In this document: in pieces, positions 1 to 8,982 of the stretch | Layout of the letters: every line of letters starts with the position of its first letter | How positions within the stretch are numbered: position 1 is the stretch's first letter | DNA from: Pseudomonas tremae | GTDB taxonomy: Bacteria > Pseudomonadota > Gammaproteobacteria > Pseudomonadales > Pseudomonadaceae | DNA: 64,000 nt | Assembly (NCBI RefSeq): GCF_001401155.1 | Contig: NZ_LJRO01000206.1 | Coordinates: 62,001-126,000, forward strand | Direction: 5' to 3' | The notes under the pieces: model-generated | The model's input: only the letters and a program-made list of their open reading frames with translations | The model's database searches: none | What the model was told of the DNA's origin: nothing | Translations under genes and position numbers: made by a program

Positions 1-1157
1 ACACGCTTGTCAGCTGGAAACGGCGCCAGTGCAGGCTGACCGGTGGCCGGGTCCATGATCTGCTGACCATTGGCATCCAGCAGCGGCTGGCCCGGGGCGA
101 TAGGACCAGCAGCACCTGCGCCACCTGCTCCGGCAGTCTGCGGAGCCGTCGCAGGGCCGGGCGGCTGATTGCTCAATGCACCCGGAACCCCGCCCGAGCC
201 TGAACTGCTGGAGCGTTGTTCGTTGACCGACTGCTCGCTGCGCAGGGCAGGCTGATCAGGGTTGAAGCTTTCTGCGGTCGATTCGACAGCACTGAAATCC
301 ACCACCGCCGACACTTCGGCCTTGTAGCGATCATTGCCCAGAATCGGCTGCAATATGTTCTGCACGCGCTGGGTCAGCATGCCTTCCATGCGACGGCTGT
401 AATCAAACTGTTTGCCAGCCATGGTCAGCTCGGAGTTTTCCGCCTGGTCAGACAGCAAAGTGCCCTTCTGATCCACAACGGTGATCTGCGACTTGCTCAA
501 CTCAGGGACGCTGGTGGCAACCAGGTTGATAATGGCCAGAACCTGACTCGGCTCCAGCGAACGACCGGCATACAGCTCGACCAGTACCGAAGCGCTGGGC
601 TTGCGGTCGTCACGAACAAACACCGAGCTCTTCGGGATTGCCAGGTGGACACGGGCAGCCTTGACGTTGTTCAGGGCCGAGATGGTCCGGGCCAGTTCGC
701 CCTCCAGCCCGCGACGATAGCGCGTGGCTTCCATGAACTGACTGGTGCCCAGCCCCTGATCCTTGTCGAGGATCTCAAAACCAATATTGGCGTCGTTCTG
801 TACCACGCCTGCCTGGGCCAGTTGAATGCGTGCACGCTGCACGTCATCGGATTTCACCAGCAGAGCCCCGGAGTTGGGCTCGACGGTGTAATTGATGTTC
901 GCCGCCGTCAGGGTTTCCATGATCTGCTTGCTGTCCAGACCTGCCAGACTGCCATACAGCGGACGATAGTCAGGCTGCTGCGACCAGAGAACCACGGCAA
1001 AGCCGATGGCCACGCTCGCTGCCAGACCGACCATAAGGCCGACCTGACGCAGCATGGTCATTTCGGAAAGATTTTCCAGAAAAGACAAACCGAACAACGG
1101 TTTCTTATCGGAAGCGCCCGCTCTTGCAGGAACGGGATCGGCAGTTGCTTCGGCCAT
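1..1157 (-). CDS. fliF: FliF, flagellar MS-ring protein (N-terminal part, cut by window edge)
   Basis: FliF forms the MS-ring in the inner membrane that houses the export gate and anchors the rod. About 385 N-terminal residues are read from the ATG at 1157; the C-terminal part, with the second membrane segment and the FliG-binding tail, lies beyond base 1. A membrane segment at about residues 38-57 (VGLMVGLAASVAIGFAVVLW) is followed by the periplasmic ring-building domains and then a Gly/Pro/Ala-rich stretch near residues 330-380. The gene starts 15 bp after fliE, with AAGGGA upstream as a rather distant ribosome site. It belongs to the fliE-fliF operon, which reads off the left edge. Identity is clear from the fliE neighbour and the ring-domain sequence. 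Confidence 0.95.
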   Translation of the reverse strand, partial: MAEATADPVPARAGASDKKPLFGLSFLENLSEMTMLRQVGLMVGLAASVAIGFAVVLWSQQPDYRPLYGSLAGLDSKQIMETLTAANINYTVEPNSGALLVKSDDVQRARIQLAQAGVVQNDANIGFEILDKDQGLGTSQFMEATRYRRGLEGELARTISALNNVKAARVHLAIPKSSVFVRDDRKPSASVLVELYAGRSLEPSQVLAIINLVATSVPELSKSQITVVDQKGTLLSDQAENSELTMAGKQFDYSRRMEGMLTQRVQNILQPILGNDRYKAEVSAVVDFSAVESTAESFNPDQPALRSEQSVNEQRSSSSGSGGVPGALSNQPPGPATAPQTAGAGGAGAAGPIAPGQPLLDANGQQIMDPATGQPALAPFPADKR

Positions 1158-1172
1158 GACTCAGTACGTCCC

Positions 1173-1502
1173 TTAAACCGGCATCTGCATGATGTCTTGA
1201 TACGCTTGAACCAGCTTGTTACGAACCTGGGTCAATGCCTGAAAAGACACACTGGCTTTCTGCGACGAAATCATGACGTCGGTCAGATCAATACCGCTCT
1301 TGCCGACTTCAAAAGCACTGGCCAACTGGTTAGAGGCCTGCTGAGTCTGAGCAACCTTGTTCACGGCCTGGCCAAGCATGTCGGCGAAGCTGCTGGCTCC
1401 GGCTTCCTGCGCGCCGGACACGGGCTTGGGAGCAGACATCGCATCCATCTGCATGGCCCGCATATCCAACATCAAGCGATTAAATTCAACACCTTGGCTC
1501 AT
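1173..1502 (-). CDS. fliE: FliE, flagellar hook-basal body junction protein
   Basis: This 109-residue protein links the MS-ring to the rod and is an early export substrate. The start was placed at the ATG at 1502 ([18 protein letters not shown]), because the longer reading to 1571 adds 23 residues that run back to the sigma54 promoter and lack family resemblance. The C-terminal half has the typical FliE helix, with '[21 protein letters not shown]' split here as [11 protein letters not shown] and [17 protein letters not shown] ribosome site lies just upstream. It is the first gene of the fliEF operon and is preceded by a sigma54-type promoter about 60 bp upstream, as expected for an FleR-dependent class of genes in Pseudomonas. 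Confidence 0.95.
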   Translation of the reverse strand: MSQGVEFNRLMLDMRAMQMDAMSAPKPVSGAQEAGASSFADMLGQAVNKVAQTQQASNQLASAFEVGKSGIDLTDVMISSQKASVSFQALTQVRNKLVQAYQDIMQMPV

Positions 1503-1563
1503 GGACGTTTCTCTCGTAAGGCCCGCAAATTTTTGACACTGATTCAGCGGGTACAGAAGACTT

Positions 1564-1579
1564 AGCAACAACGGTGCCA
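1564..1579 (-). promoter_or_regulatory. Sigma54 (RpoN) promoter of fliEF
   Basis: Read on the minus strand the site is TGGCACCGTTGTTGCT. It matches the sigma54 consensus TGGCAC-N5-TTGCW completely, with the GG and GC elements at the required spacing. Transcription would begin near 1553, about 50 bp before the fliE start. Activation by FleR is inferred from the known Pseudomonas hierarchy. Confidence 0.9.
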
Positions 1580-1742
1580 GCTAGATAGAGGCAATTTGCC
1601 ACACCAGATAAAATGTCATGTCGCCTGTCATGAAATGGCCCTGAAGCCCGCGCGATTCAAGGCCTGAAGACTTTCAAGACAGGTGTCGGTGTTGTTGCGG
1701 TTCAGCAATCGATTTTTATGCCTGACGAGCTGAGTCCGTCAT

Positions 1743-3155
1743 TCAAGTGGCAAACAGATAAGCCTCGACGTCCATACCTGCGTCGCGCATCTGAGCAAGC
1801 TTGTAACGCAATGTACGCGGGCTGATACCCAGCCTTTCAGCGGCTTCTTTGCGACGCCCGCGCTCCGAACGCAGCGTGTCGATGATCATTTGAAACTCGC
1901 GACGCCGAAGGTCATCCCCCAACGCGCCGACCGACTCGGGACTGACACCGGCATTGGCATTCTCCGCGACGGACATGACAGGCAAGGACGCTGCAGCCTC
2001 TACAACCGCCGCTGGCAAGCTGGTGACTGGCCCCGACAGACAGAAATCCTGCGCCTGAATCACGCCGCCCTGCTGCAAAATCAAAGCGCGCTGCACGGCG
2101 TTATCCAGTTCTCGCACGTTGCCCGGCCAGGGGTAACCCACCAGACACTGCTGCGCTTCGGCAGAAAGCCGGACCGGCGCATGCTTCATTTTATTGACAT
2201 GCTTGGCCAGAAGCCGCTCGGCCAATGGCAGAATATCGGCAGTCCTTTGACGCAACGCCTGCCAGGCCAGTGGAAACACCGACAGACGATAAAACAGATC
2301 TTCACGAAAGCGCCCCGCCGCCACTTCGCCCGCCAGATCACGGTTGGTGGTAGCCACGACACGGATATCCAGCGTAATCGGCTTGCGCGCTCCAACGCGC
2401 TCTACCTCTCGCTCCTGCAGCACCCGCAACAGCTTGGCCTGAAGCCCCATGGGCATTTCGGAAATTTCATCAAGCAGGATGGTCCCGCCGTCAGCCTGCT
2501 CGAACTTGCCGGCCTGCGCTGCAATAGCGCCGGTAAACGAGCCTTTCTCATGACCGAACAGAGTGGCCTCGAGCATGTTGTCAGGAATGGCCGCACAGTT
2601 GATCGCTATAAACGGTTTATCGGCACGCGGCGAATTTTGGTGAATGAAACGCGCCAGTACTTCCTTGCCAGTACCGGACTCGCCGGAAATGAGGACTGTG
2701 GAGTCGCTTTTTGCCACCCGACTGGCGAGGTTCAATAACTGAACGCTGGCAGGCTCGACGGCAATCGGCCCGTCACTCTCGGCAGGCCCCAGACGCCCGA
2801 GCGCGTGCCGAGCAACCAAGGCGATAAGGGCTTTGGGCTCAAAGGGCTTGACCAGGTAATCGGCTGCACCCTGGCGCATAGCGTCCACCGCTCGCTCGAC
2901 AGCGCCGTGCGCCGTCATCAGCAGCACCGGCAACTGCGGATGCCGGCTGCGCAGCAGGCTCAGTAACTGATGGCCATCCATGCCCGGCATGTTGACGTCG
3001 CTGACCACCAGATTGAACGGTTGCGCCTCGACGGCCAGCACCGCCTCTTCGGCAGAGCCGACCGCTTTGTAGCCATAGCCGGCCAGCTCCAGGGTTTCGC
3101 CCAGCGCTTCGCGCAATGCACGGTCATCCTCGACCAATAGCACGTTGATCGACAT
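1743..3155 (-). CDS. fleR: FleR, sigma54-dependent flagellar response regulator
   Basis: FleR is an NtrC-type activator that, once phosphorylated by FleS, switches on the basal body and hook genes. The 470-residue protein has an N-terminal receiver domain with the acidic pair at residues 10-11 and the phospho-acceptor D53 ([10 protein letters not shown]). The central AAA+ domain carries Walker A GESGTGKE and the sigma54-contact loop in the form GSFTGA, where the second position is Ser rather than the usual Ala. A Fis-type helix-turn-helix follows near the end ([18 protein letters not shown]). Its ATG overlaps the fleS stop by one base, which indicates translational coupling. It faces the fliEF promoter it is expected to activate. 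Confidence 0.96.
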   Translation of the reverse strand: MSINVLLVEDDRALREALGETLELAGYGYKAVGSAEEAVLAVEAQPFNLVVSDVNMPGMDGHQLLSLLRSRHPQLPVLLMTAHGAVERAVDAMRQGAADYLVKPFEPKALIALVARHALGRLGPAESDGPIAVEPASVQLLNLASRVAKSDSTVLISGESGTGKEVLARFIHQNSPRADKPFIAINCAAIPDNMLEATLFGHEKGSFTGAIAAQAGKFEQADGGTILLDEISEMPMGLQAKLLRVLQEREVERVGARKPITLDIRVVATTNRDLAGEVAAGRFREDLFYRLSVFPLAWQALRQRTADILPLAERLLAKHVNKMKHAPVRLSAEAQQCLVGYPWPGNVRELDNAVQRALILQQGGVIQAQDFCLSGPVTSLPAAVVEAAASLPVMSVAENANAGVSPESVGALGDDLRRREFQMIIDTLRSERGRRKEAAERLGISPRTLRYKLAQMRDAGMDVEAYLFAT

Positions 3156-4369
3156 CAGTGATTACCCAACTGGCCGGAAGCCGGAATCAGCGGCAGGCTG
3201 ACAATTGCACAGGTGCCGCGCCCGACGCGGGACAGGTAATGCACCCCGCCCTGATGCGCACGCGATACTGCGGTTACCACCGCCAGACCCAGCCCGGTGC
3301 CGTTGGTCTTGGTGGTGAAAAACGGTTCGCCGATACGGGCCAGTGCAGCCCTGTCCATGCCGCTGCCGCTATCACTGAAACACACACGCAGCATGTTACC
3401 GCGGCTGTAGGCATGAATTTTCAGGCGCGCCTGACCGGCACTGGCCTGCACCGCGTTTTCAATCAGATTGAGCAGCGCACCGACCAGCGTGTCGCGATTG
3501 CACAGCAGTTCGCCGTCAATGCTGTCGCACTGCCAACGCACCGCAACGCCCTGCACATGAGTGGTCGCGGCATTCTGCAGTGCCTGGAACAGCACGCCCG
3601 GCGTCAGGCGATCAGTCAGCGGCAACTCGCCACGGGCGAACACCAGCATGTCGCGAACCTGATGCTCAAGCTCATGCAGACGGTCCTTGAGACGCGCAGC
3701 GAATCGCTGCTGAGTCTCAACCGGCAATTCCTGCTCGGCCAGATGGCTGGCATAAATCATGGCGGCCGACAACGGGGTGCGGATCTGATGCGCCAGAGAA
3801 GCCACCATTCGCCCCAGCGACGAAAGACGCTCGTGACGGGCCAGCTGCCCTTGTAGATGACGGGTCTCGGTCAGGTCATTGAGCAGCACCAGTTGACCCG
3901 GCTCGGCATCCAGTGATCGAGTGGCAATGGACAGCCTGCGGCCGTCCTTGAGAGACACTTCATGGCCGTCGTCTTCGCGCGGAGCAAAGCAGCGGCTGAT
4001 GACGTTACGCCAGAGCATCCCCAGCAGCGGCTGGCCCAGCAGGTCAATGGCGGCCGGATTGGCTTCGCGCACAACACCCATGCCGTCAATGACGATCACA
4101 CCGCCCGGCAGCAGGTCGAGCAGGTTCTGCAGACGATTGGCCAGACGCTCCTTTTCTGCCAGTTCCTGCAGACGCTGGACGCCGGCATCGGCCAGCTCGC
4201 CCTTGAGTTCAGTAACACGCGCCTCGAGCAAGCCGTAGGAATCGGTCAATTGCGCCGACATCTGGTTAAACAGCGAGAACGCCTGCTCGAGTCCCTGACG
4301 ACTTTCGAATTCCGGGGAATACGGAACCTGAACAGATGAGGCAGAAGTCAGTTGGGCGGCCTGGGACAT
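3155..4369 (-). CDS. fleS: FleS, sensor histidine kinase for FleR
   Basis: This 404-residue kinase lacks obvious transmembrane segments and so should be cytoplasmic. A coiled region at about residues 25-80 leads into a PAS domain (about 82-170, LLPGGVIVIDGMGVVREANP). The dimerisation/phosphotransfer helix has H194 in SLAHQIRTPL. The ATPase domain shows the N box (LIENAVQ), the G1 box (DSGSGMD) and the G2 box (TGLGLAVV). It is co-transcribed with fleR, overlapping it by one base. A sigma54-like promoter lies about 60 bp upstream, consistent with FleQ control of fleSR in Pseudomonas. Confidence 0.96.
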   Translation of the reverse strand: MSQAAQLTSASSVQVPYSPEFESRQGLEQAFSLFNQMSAQLTDSYGLLEARVTELKGELADAGVQRLQELAEKERLANRLQNLLDLLPGGVIVIDGMGVVREANPAAIDLLGQPLLGMLWRNVISRCFAPREDDGHEVSLKDGRRLSIATRSLDAEPGQLVLLNDLTETRHLQGQLARHERLSSLGRMVASLAHQIRTPLSAAMIYASHLAEQELPVETQQRFAARLKDRLHELEHQVRDMLVFARGELPLTDRLTPGVLFQALQNAATTHVQGVAVRWQCDSIDGELLCNRDTLVGALLNLIENAVQASAGQARLKIHAYSRGNMLRVCFSDSGSGMDRAALARIGEPFFTTKTNGTGLGLAVVTAVSRAHQGGVHYLSRVGRGTCAIVSLPLIPASGQLGNH

Positions 4370-4423
4370 AGTTCATCTCTCTCGTGGCGAACCGTCAGTT
4401 AAACGGTGTGTTAAGAGAGACTT

Positions 4424-4439
4424 AGCAATCCTCGTGCCG
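4424..4439 (-). promoter_or_regulatory. Sigma54 promoter of fleSR
   Basis: On the minus strand this reads CGGCACGAGGATTGCT, with the GG/GC elements correctly spaced and only the first base off the TGGCAC-N5-TTGCW consensus. Transcription would begin near 4412. FleQ is the expected activator from work in P. aeruginosa; no binding site was defined here. Confidence 0.85.
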
Positions 4440-4465
4440 AAAAAAAACCCCTGAAAATTCAGAGG
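4440..4465 (-). terminator. Intrinsic terminator of fleQ
   Basis: On the minus strand CCTCTGA and TCAGGGG form a 7-bp stem with an ATTT loop, followed at once by a run of eight T. It ends the fleQ transcript 28 bp past its stop codon and directly abuts the fleSR promoter, so the two units are insulated. Confidence 0.85.
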
Positions 4466-4492
4466 CTTGATTTTTGGCGTTTACAACAGGCG

Positions 4493-5968
4493 TCAATCCT
4501 CCGCCTGTTCGTCCCCTTCGCGACGGCTCATCCCGTACTTGCGCATCTTCTCGACCAGTGTGGTCCGACGGATCCGCAGACGCTCCGCAGCGCGGGCAAC
4601 GATACCGTTGGCATCGTCCAGCGCCTGCTGAATAAGGCCCTGCTCAAGGCCACCGAGGTAGTCCTTCAGATCAAGCCCTTCAGGCGGCAGCATGGCACCC
4701 GAAGAAAAGTTCGGCGTGTTGCTGTTGATGGCGACACGCTCTTCGATGTCGCTGCGCAAGCTGTCAACCATCTGCTCGTCTTCATCATCGACGTAGCGAA
4801 ACTTCTTAGGCAGCTCGGCCACGCCAATCACGCCGTAGGGATGCATGATCGCCATGCGCTCCACCAGGTTGGCCAGTTCACGGACGTTGCCCGGCCAGGC
4901 GTGACGGCACAGCGACATAATGGCCGCAGAGTTGAAACGGATGGAGCCGCGCTTTTCGTGCTCCATGCGCGAGATCAATTCATTCATCAGCAGCGGGATG
5001 TCTTCGACGCGCTCGCGCAACGGCGCCATTTCGATGGGGAATACATTGAGGCGGTAATAGAGATCTTCGCGAAAACTGCCAAGCTCGATCATGTTTTCGA
5101 GATTCTTGTGCGTCGCCGCAATGATGCGCACATCGATGCTCTGGGTCTTGTTGCTGCCCACGCGCTCAAACGTACGCTCCTGCAATACGCGCAACAGCTT
5201 GACCTGCATCGGCAACGGCATGTCACCGATTTCATCGAGAAACAGAGTGCCGCCATTGGCCAGCTCGAAACGGCCGGCACGGCTGGTGATGGCCCCGGTA
5301 AACGCGCCCTTCTCGTGCCCGAACAGCTCGCTTTCAAGCAGTTCGGCCGGAATGGCCCCGCAATTGACCGGGACAAATGGCGCATCGCGGCGCTTTGAAT
5401 GATAGTGCAGGTTACGGGCGACGACTTCCTTGCCGGTGCCCGATTCACCGAGAATCAGCACGCTGGCGTCGGTGTCGGCAACCTGCTGCATCATCTGCCG
5501 TACGTGCTGAATCGCACGGCTGGTGCCTACAAGGCTGCGGAAGAGATTCGGCTCACGATGGCGACCACGCTCGCGAGCCTGATCGTACATTTCACGATAG
5601 ACCTGGGCACGGTGCAGAGAATCGAGCAGTTTGCTGTAGCTGGGCGGCATCTCGAGCGCCGAAAGCACGCGACGACGCAGGTCCTCCGGCAGCTCGACAG
5701 AAGAATTTTCGCTCATCAGCAAGACAGGAAGGAACTCATCCCATGCTGCGATGGTCTTAAGCAGCCCTTGAAGGCTGCCCGGTGCACTGACGCTGCCCAC
5801 CAGCACGCACAGTACTTCTCGCGTAGACGTCAGAGAGCCGACTATCTGCTGCCAGTCCTGGCTGGAGCAAGAGAGGTTTTCTTCGCCAAGAAAATTCAGG
5901 ATAACCGCCAGATCCCGGCGGCGCTGGCTATCGTCATCGATTAGCAGAATCTTGATTTCACGCCACAT
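4493..5968 (-). CDS. fleQ: FleQ, master flagellar regulator and c-di-GMP sensor
   Basis: FleQ is the sigma54 activator at the top of the flagellar hierarchy, and c-di-GMP converts it between motility and exopolysaccharide control. The 491-residue protein starts [13 protein letters not shown]. Its receiver-like domain lacks a phospho-acceptor Asp at the usual place (LVGS occurs there), as in other FleQ proteins. The c-di-GMP-binding LFRSLVG motif is at 142-148 with R144, Walker A GESGTGKE at 174-181 and GAFTGA at 221-226. A C-terminal helix-turn-helix follows ([20 protein letters not shown]). It is transcribed alone, with its own terminator and a sigma70-like promoter upstream. Confidence 0.97.
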   Translation of the reverse strand: MWREIKILLIDDDSQRRRDLAVILNFLGEENLSCSSQDWQQIVGSLTSTREVLCVLVGSVSAPGSLQGLLKTIAAWDEFLPVLLMSENSSVELPEDLRRRVLSALEMPPSYSKLLDSLHRAQVYREMYDQARERGRHREPNLFRSLVGTSRAIQHVRQMMQQVADTDASVLILGESGTGKEVVARNLHYHSKRRDAPFVPVNCGAIPAELLESELFGHEKGAFTGAITSRAGRFELANGGTLFLDEIGDMPLPMQVKLLRVLQERTFERVGSNKTQSIDVRIIAATHKNLENMIELGSFREDLYYRLNVFPIEMAPLRERVEDIPLLMNELISRMEHEKRGSIRFNSAAIMSLCRHAWPGNVRELANLVERMAIMHPYGVIGVAELPKKFRYVDDEDEQMVDSLRSDIEERVAINSNTPNFSSGAMLPPEGLDLKDYLGGLEQGLIQQALDDANGIVARAAERLRIRRTTLVEKMRKYGMSRREGDEQAED

Positions 5969-6054
5969 GCAATAGCAACTTCCCTAGTCAACTCAATGCC
6001 CATGATTGGGGGGGCAGCTTGGCATCTCAGCCGAATGTAATCTTGAGACGCCAG

Positions 6055-6083
6055 AAAATAGTAAACATCACTAGTTAAGTCAA
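6055..6083 (-). promoter_or_regulatory. Sigma70-type promoter candidate for fleQ
   Basis: On the minus strand TTGACT and TATTTT are separated by 17 bp, about 85 bp before the fleQ ATG, in an AT-rich gap of 179 bp. This agrees with fleQ being driven by housekeeping sigma in Pseudomonas. It is a motif match only. Confidence 0.6.
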
Positions 6084-6147
6084 AAAAACGGACACAGTCA
6101 AATTTATGGCGAAAATCTTGTTCGACAATAAAAATGACAATTAAACA

Positions 6148-6444
6148 TTAACCGAAGAGATGGTATACCTTCGTCGCATTTTTGGCATTCTGGATTTGAG
6201 CCATTTCATCGACAACGGCTTGACGCTCACCGGTTGCAATATCAATTAATTGCCGATAGACACCCAGCAGCTCTTCCAGATTGCTGCGCAAAGCAGGTTC
6301 ATCGGTCGGCGACTCGCCTACAACCGCATCGACACACTCGCGACAGGCCAGGTCAAGCTTGCCTATAGCTTCCCAATCGCGCTCGGCAAGCGCCCCAACC
6401 AAGGCCTCTCGGGTTTCTTCGATACGCTTGAGCGCAGCACTCAT
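6148..6444 (-). CDS. fliT: FliT-like flagellar export chaperone
   Basis: This 98-residue, mostly helical protein lies directly downstream of fliS and upstream of fleQ, the place held by the FliT-type or PA1096-like gene in Pseudomonas. FliT proteins chaperone the filament cap FliD. The sequence is acidic and helical (RIEETREALVGALAERDWEA; later NLEELLGVYRQLIDIA), with no signal peptide or membrane segment. A good AGGAGA ribosome site lies 8 bp before the ATG. It follows fliS by 26 bp and is presumably co-transcribed. The family is weakly conserved, so the FliT name rests partly on position. Confidence 0.8.
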   Translation of the reverse strand: MSAALKRIEETREALVGALAERDWEAIGKLDLACRECVDAVVGESPTDEPALRSNLEELLGVYRQLIDIATGERQAVVDEMAQIQNAKNATKVYHLFG

Positions 6445-6470
6445 GTTCTTGTTCTCCTCAGGACATCTGC

Positions 6471-6860
6471 TTACTGCAAGGTGCCAATCGCATCCCAGCC
6501 TTCTTTGACAGTGATCAGCAGGCCAGCAACTTCATCGAGAATCTTCTGGTCATTACGAGCGTTGGCTTCGGCCAGGCGCGTCATCATGTAATGGTAAAGG
6601 TTGTCCTGTCTCAGCAGGCTTTCGCTAGGCGAAGTTTCCAGGTCCAGCCCTTCACGCAGCCCACCGACGATGTCGATAGCTTTGCTGATGAGTACGCCCT
6701 TATTGGCGATGTCCTTGCGGGTCATCGCACCCTTGGCCTGAGCGATACGGTCAAGACCGCCTTCCATCAACATCTGGACCAGACGATGAGGGCTTGCTTC
6801 CGAGGTCTGAGCCTGGGCGCCGATTTTCTGATACTGCCGCAACGCTAACATCGGATTCAT
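6471..6860 (-). CDS. fliS: FliS, flagellin export chaperone
   Basis: FliS binds the C-terminal helices of flagellin in the cytoplasm and prevents premature polymerisation. The 129-residue protein shows the family pattern: a short N-terminal Y/Q segment (LALRQYQKIGAQ), then ASPHRLVQMLMEGGLDRI, a linker, LYHYMMTRLAEAN, and a final amphipathic helix. It heads a fliS-fliT unit that appears to have its own sigma28 promoter, because a strong terminator separates it from fliD upstream. Length and motifs fit the family well. Confidence 0.95.
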   Translation of the reverse strand: MNPMLALRQYQKIGAQAQTSEASPHRLVQMLMEGGLDRIAQAKGAMTRKDIANKGVLISKAIDIVGGLREGLDLETSPSESLLRQDNLYHYMMTRLAEANARNDQKILDEVAGLLITVKEGWDAIGTLQ

Positions 6861-6898
6861 AATGGGCCTCGTAACAAATCCAGAATATTGATACTAAG

Positions 6899-6925
6899 CT
6901 ATCGACGCACTGCCCGGAAACTTTA
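6899..6925 (-). promoter_or_regulatory. Sigma28 (FliA) promoter of fliS-fliT
   Basis: On the minus strand TAAAGTTT, an 11-bp spacer and GTCGATAG closely match the FliA consensus TAAAGTTT-N11-GCCGATAA. The site lies between the fliD terminator and the fliS start (about 40 bp upstream), which supports a separate late-class transcript for the two chaperones. Confidence 0.8.
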
Positions 6926-6928
6926 GCC

Positions 6929-6963
6929 CAAAAGCAAGAACCCGACACAGGGTCGGGTTCTTG
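6929..6963 (-). terminator. Intrinsic terminator of fliD
   Basis: CAAGAACCCGAC and GTCGGGTTCTTG form a perfect 12-bp stem with a 5-nt loop, followed on the minus strand by CTTTT. It lies 18 bp past the fliD stop and just before the fliS promoter. Confidence 0.85.
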
Positions 6964-6981
6964 GCACTTCGGTAAAAGAAC

Positions 6982-8433
6982 TTACGAAGCGTTCTTCTGC
7001 GCGTTCATCGCCTCGAAGATCGAGGTGATGCTGCTGGCCGTTGCCTTGAGCTGACCAACGATCAGGTCCATGGCGTTGAATTTCTTGGTAAGCGTTGTGG
7101 TCAGCGTCTCGATACGGCGGTCAAGCGCTTCCTTGTCAGCGTCAAGGCGTTTCTGAACCGTGTTCAGGCTTTGGGTCTTGCCGGCCAGAACACCACCAGC
7201 CTTGGTGTAGGGGTCGATTGCCTTGCTCATGCGGGTGACCAGCCCTTTATCGCCGTTGAACAAAGCGTCAATCTGACCGCCAAGCTTTTTATCATTCAGC
7301 GCGGCGGTGAACTCGACGGCGTTCAGTGACAGCTTGCCATCACCCTGCTGGGTCTTGATCCCCAATTGCGAGAGCGAGTTGAGCCCGTCTCCCGATGTAG
7401 CGCTGGCGATCTGATCACGAATGCTGGCGAGCAGCGCACGAGGAGTGGCATCGCCCGTCAATGCAGCTGGGGTGAACACCCCTTTAGCATCCACACTACC
7501 CTTGGTCAGCGACGACGTCAGGCTCACCAGAGTGTTGTAAGAGTCGATAAACGTCTGCAGCGATGCTTTGATACCGTCAGTGTTGACCCCTACGGTAACC
7601 ACTGTATCGCCCGTAGTTGCAGTGCTGGGCGCCAGGAGATTAAATGACACGCCCGAAATCGCCGTGCTTACCGTGTTGGTCTTGCTCGAAAGGGCCAGAC
7701 CATCGATGGAAAACTGGGCATCCCCGGCAGTCGCGGAAATCGCACCCGCACCCGGGATCGGCTTGCCATTGGCGTCATTACCAGGGCTGGTAGCACTCAT
7801 CAGCTTGGTGCCATCGATGTTCAGCGCTTCCTGACCGGCAGCACCCTTGACGGAAATATCGCTGCCAGCGCCCGTAGTGGTTGAACTGAACACCAGCCGG
7901 GAGCCGTTGTTGTCAGTGATGATGTTGGCAGAAATACCTTTACCCTGAAGCGACGTGTTTATCTGGTCACGCACTTCCTGCAGCGTAGAGGTCTTGGAGA
8001 TGTCGACTTTTTGTGTAGTGCCATTTTGAGTGATTTCCAGAACACCACTCGGAATAGCACTGGCTTGCGAGGAACTCATCGCGACGGTCGCAACCTTCGA
8101 CGCGGTCGCCAGCTTCTGCACATTAAGGGCATACGCGCCGCTGACTGCGGTGTTGTCTGCGGTTGCCTTGACCACTGCTTCATTGGCAGATGACGCAGCG
8201 AAGCCCAGAAAAGCAGGCGTGGTTTTGCTGCTCAAGGTATCCATTGCTTTCTGGAAAGCAGCCAGAGCTGATGTCAGCTGGCTTACCCCGGAAAGAGATG
8301 CCGTGGTGGTGGCGGTCTGACGGTCGATCTGGTTTTGTTTCGGCGTACGCTCTGCATCAGTCAGCACCTTTACGATACTGCCGATTGCCAGGCCTGAACC
8401 CAAACCTGTGGAAGCTGAAATTGGACTTGCCAT
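6982..8433 (-). CDS. fliD: FliD, flagellar filament cap protein (HAP2)
   Basis: FliD forms the cap at the filament tip that folds incoming flagellin. The 483-residue protein begins MASPISASTGLGSGLAIG, typical of the family N-terminus. It has the Thr/Ser-rich central domains and a helical C-terminus (KRLDADKEALDRRIETLTTT; MDLIVGQLKATASSITSIF). An AAGGGAG ribosome site precedes the ATG. It follows flaG and is probably transcribed from upstream, together with flaG. The central region (about residues 60-400) is the variable part of FliD and is surface exposed. Confidence 0.95.
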   Translation of the reverse strand: MASPISASTGLGSGLAIGSIVKVLTDAERTPKQNQIDRQTATTTASLSGVSQLTSALAAFQKAMDTLSSKTTPAFLGFAASSANEAVVKATADNTAVSGAYALNVQKLATASKVATVAMSSSQASAIPSGVLEITQNGTTQKVDISKTSTLQEVRDQINTSLQGKGISANIITDNNGSRLVFSSTTTGAGSDISVKGAAGQEALNIDGTKLMSATSPGNDANGKPIPGAGAISATAGDAQFSIDGLALSSKTNTVSTAISGVSFNLLAPSTATTGDTVVTVGVNTDGIKASLQTFIDSYNTLVSLTSSLTKGSVDAKGVFTPAALTGDATPRALLASIRDQIASATSGDGLNSLSQLGIKTQQGDGKLSLNAVEFTAALNDKKLGGQIDALFNGDKGLVTRMSKAIDPYTKAGGVLAGKTQSLNTVQKRLDADKEALDRRIETLTTTLTKKFNAMDLIVGQLKATASSITSIFEAMNAQKNAS

Positions 8434-8517
8434 GGTGCTTCTCCCTTCAAGAATATCGCGAGGCCTGTCGCCTTTTCAAAAAGGCACATAACCCGGCAAC
8501 AAATACCGTACTGACGA

Positions 8518-8910
8518 TCAGGCCTTGGCGCGGAACAACAAACTGTTCGCATCACTCAGGCTATCGGCCAGCTTCAGGATTTCTGCATTGGGAATCTGTC
8601 TTACGACTTCACCGGAATCGCTTGCAATCACTTTGACAATGACTTTGCCAGAATCTTCGTCAATCGAAAACTCAAGATTGCGTTTTACCGTGTGAAAGAA
8701 TTTCTGAATATCCTCCGCCGCCGCCTTGACTTTGGCGTCGTCATTGGAATCATCCTTGTGCAGGTCGGAACCTTTACTTTCGGCCGTCGCTGCAACACGC
8801 TCGACGGGCTTCGTGTCGGCAGGCTTATCAACTGACGGCTCGGTCACGGAGACCTGACTCGCCGGTTGAACGGCCGGATAAGACAAGTTCAGCTTCACAC
8901 TCATATCCAT
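8518..8910 (-). CDS. flaG: FlaG, flagellin-associated protein
   Basis: FlaG affects filament length in Pseudomonas, and its exact biochemical role is unclear. The start was taken as the ATG at 8910 (MDMSVKLNLSYPAVQ), 8 nt after AGAGG. A GTG at 8919 and an ATG at 8916 are too close to that ribosome site. The 130-residue protein has an acidic, low-complexity N-terminal half and the conserved C-terminal FlaG domain (LEFSIDEDSGKVIVKVIASD; VVRQIPNAEILKLADSL). It lies between fliC and fliD, separated from fliC by an intrinsic terminator-like hairpin that probably lets only some transcripts through. Confidence 0.92.
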   Translation of the reverse strand: MDMSVKLNLSYPAVQPASQVSVTEPSVDKPADTKPVERVAATAESKGSDLHKDDSNDDAKVKAAAEDIQKFFHTVKRNLEFSIDEDSGKVIVKVIASDSGEVVRQIPNAEILKLADSLSDANSLLFRAKA

Positions 8911-8927
8911 GACCATCACCTCTGAAA

Positions 8928-8961
8928 GTAAAAAAGCGAGAGAGCACTGTTAAGTACTCCC
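8928..8961 (-). terminator. Terminator or attenuator after fliC
   Basis: On the minus strand GGGAGTACT and AGTGCTCTC pair (9 bp with two G-U pairs) around a TAAC loop, followed by TCGCTTTTTT. It sits between the fliC stop and the flaG ribosome site. It probably ends most of the abundant flagellin mRNA while allowing lower expression of flaG and fliD. Confidence 0.7.
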
Positions 8962-8982
8962 CCGCCAAAACTCATTACGGTA

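Noticed and set aside
216..1565. 449-residue plus-strand open frame opposite fliF and fliE
   Set aside because: It lies antisense to two certain flagellar genes, has no ribosome site and its sequence (His/Gln/Arg-rich) is typical of shadow frames in high-GC DNA.
4304..4330. GGAACC in the fleS coding region as a second hrp box
   Set aside because: No CCAC element follows at 15 or 16 bp, and it lies inside a gene with sigma54 control.
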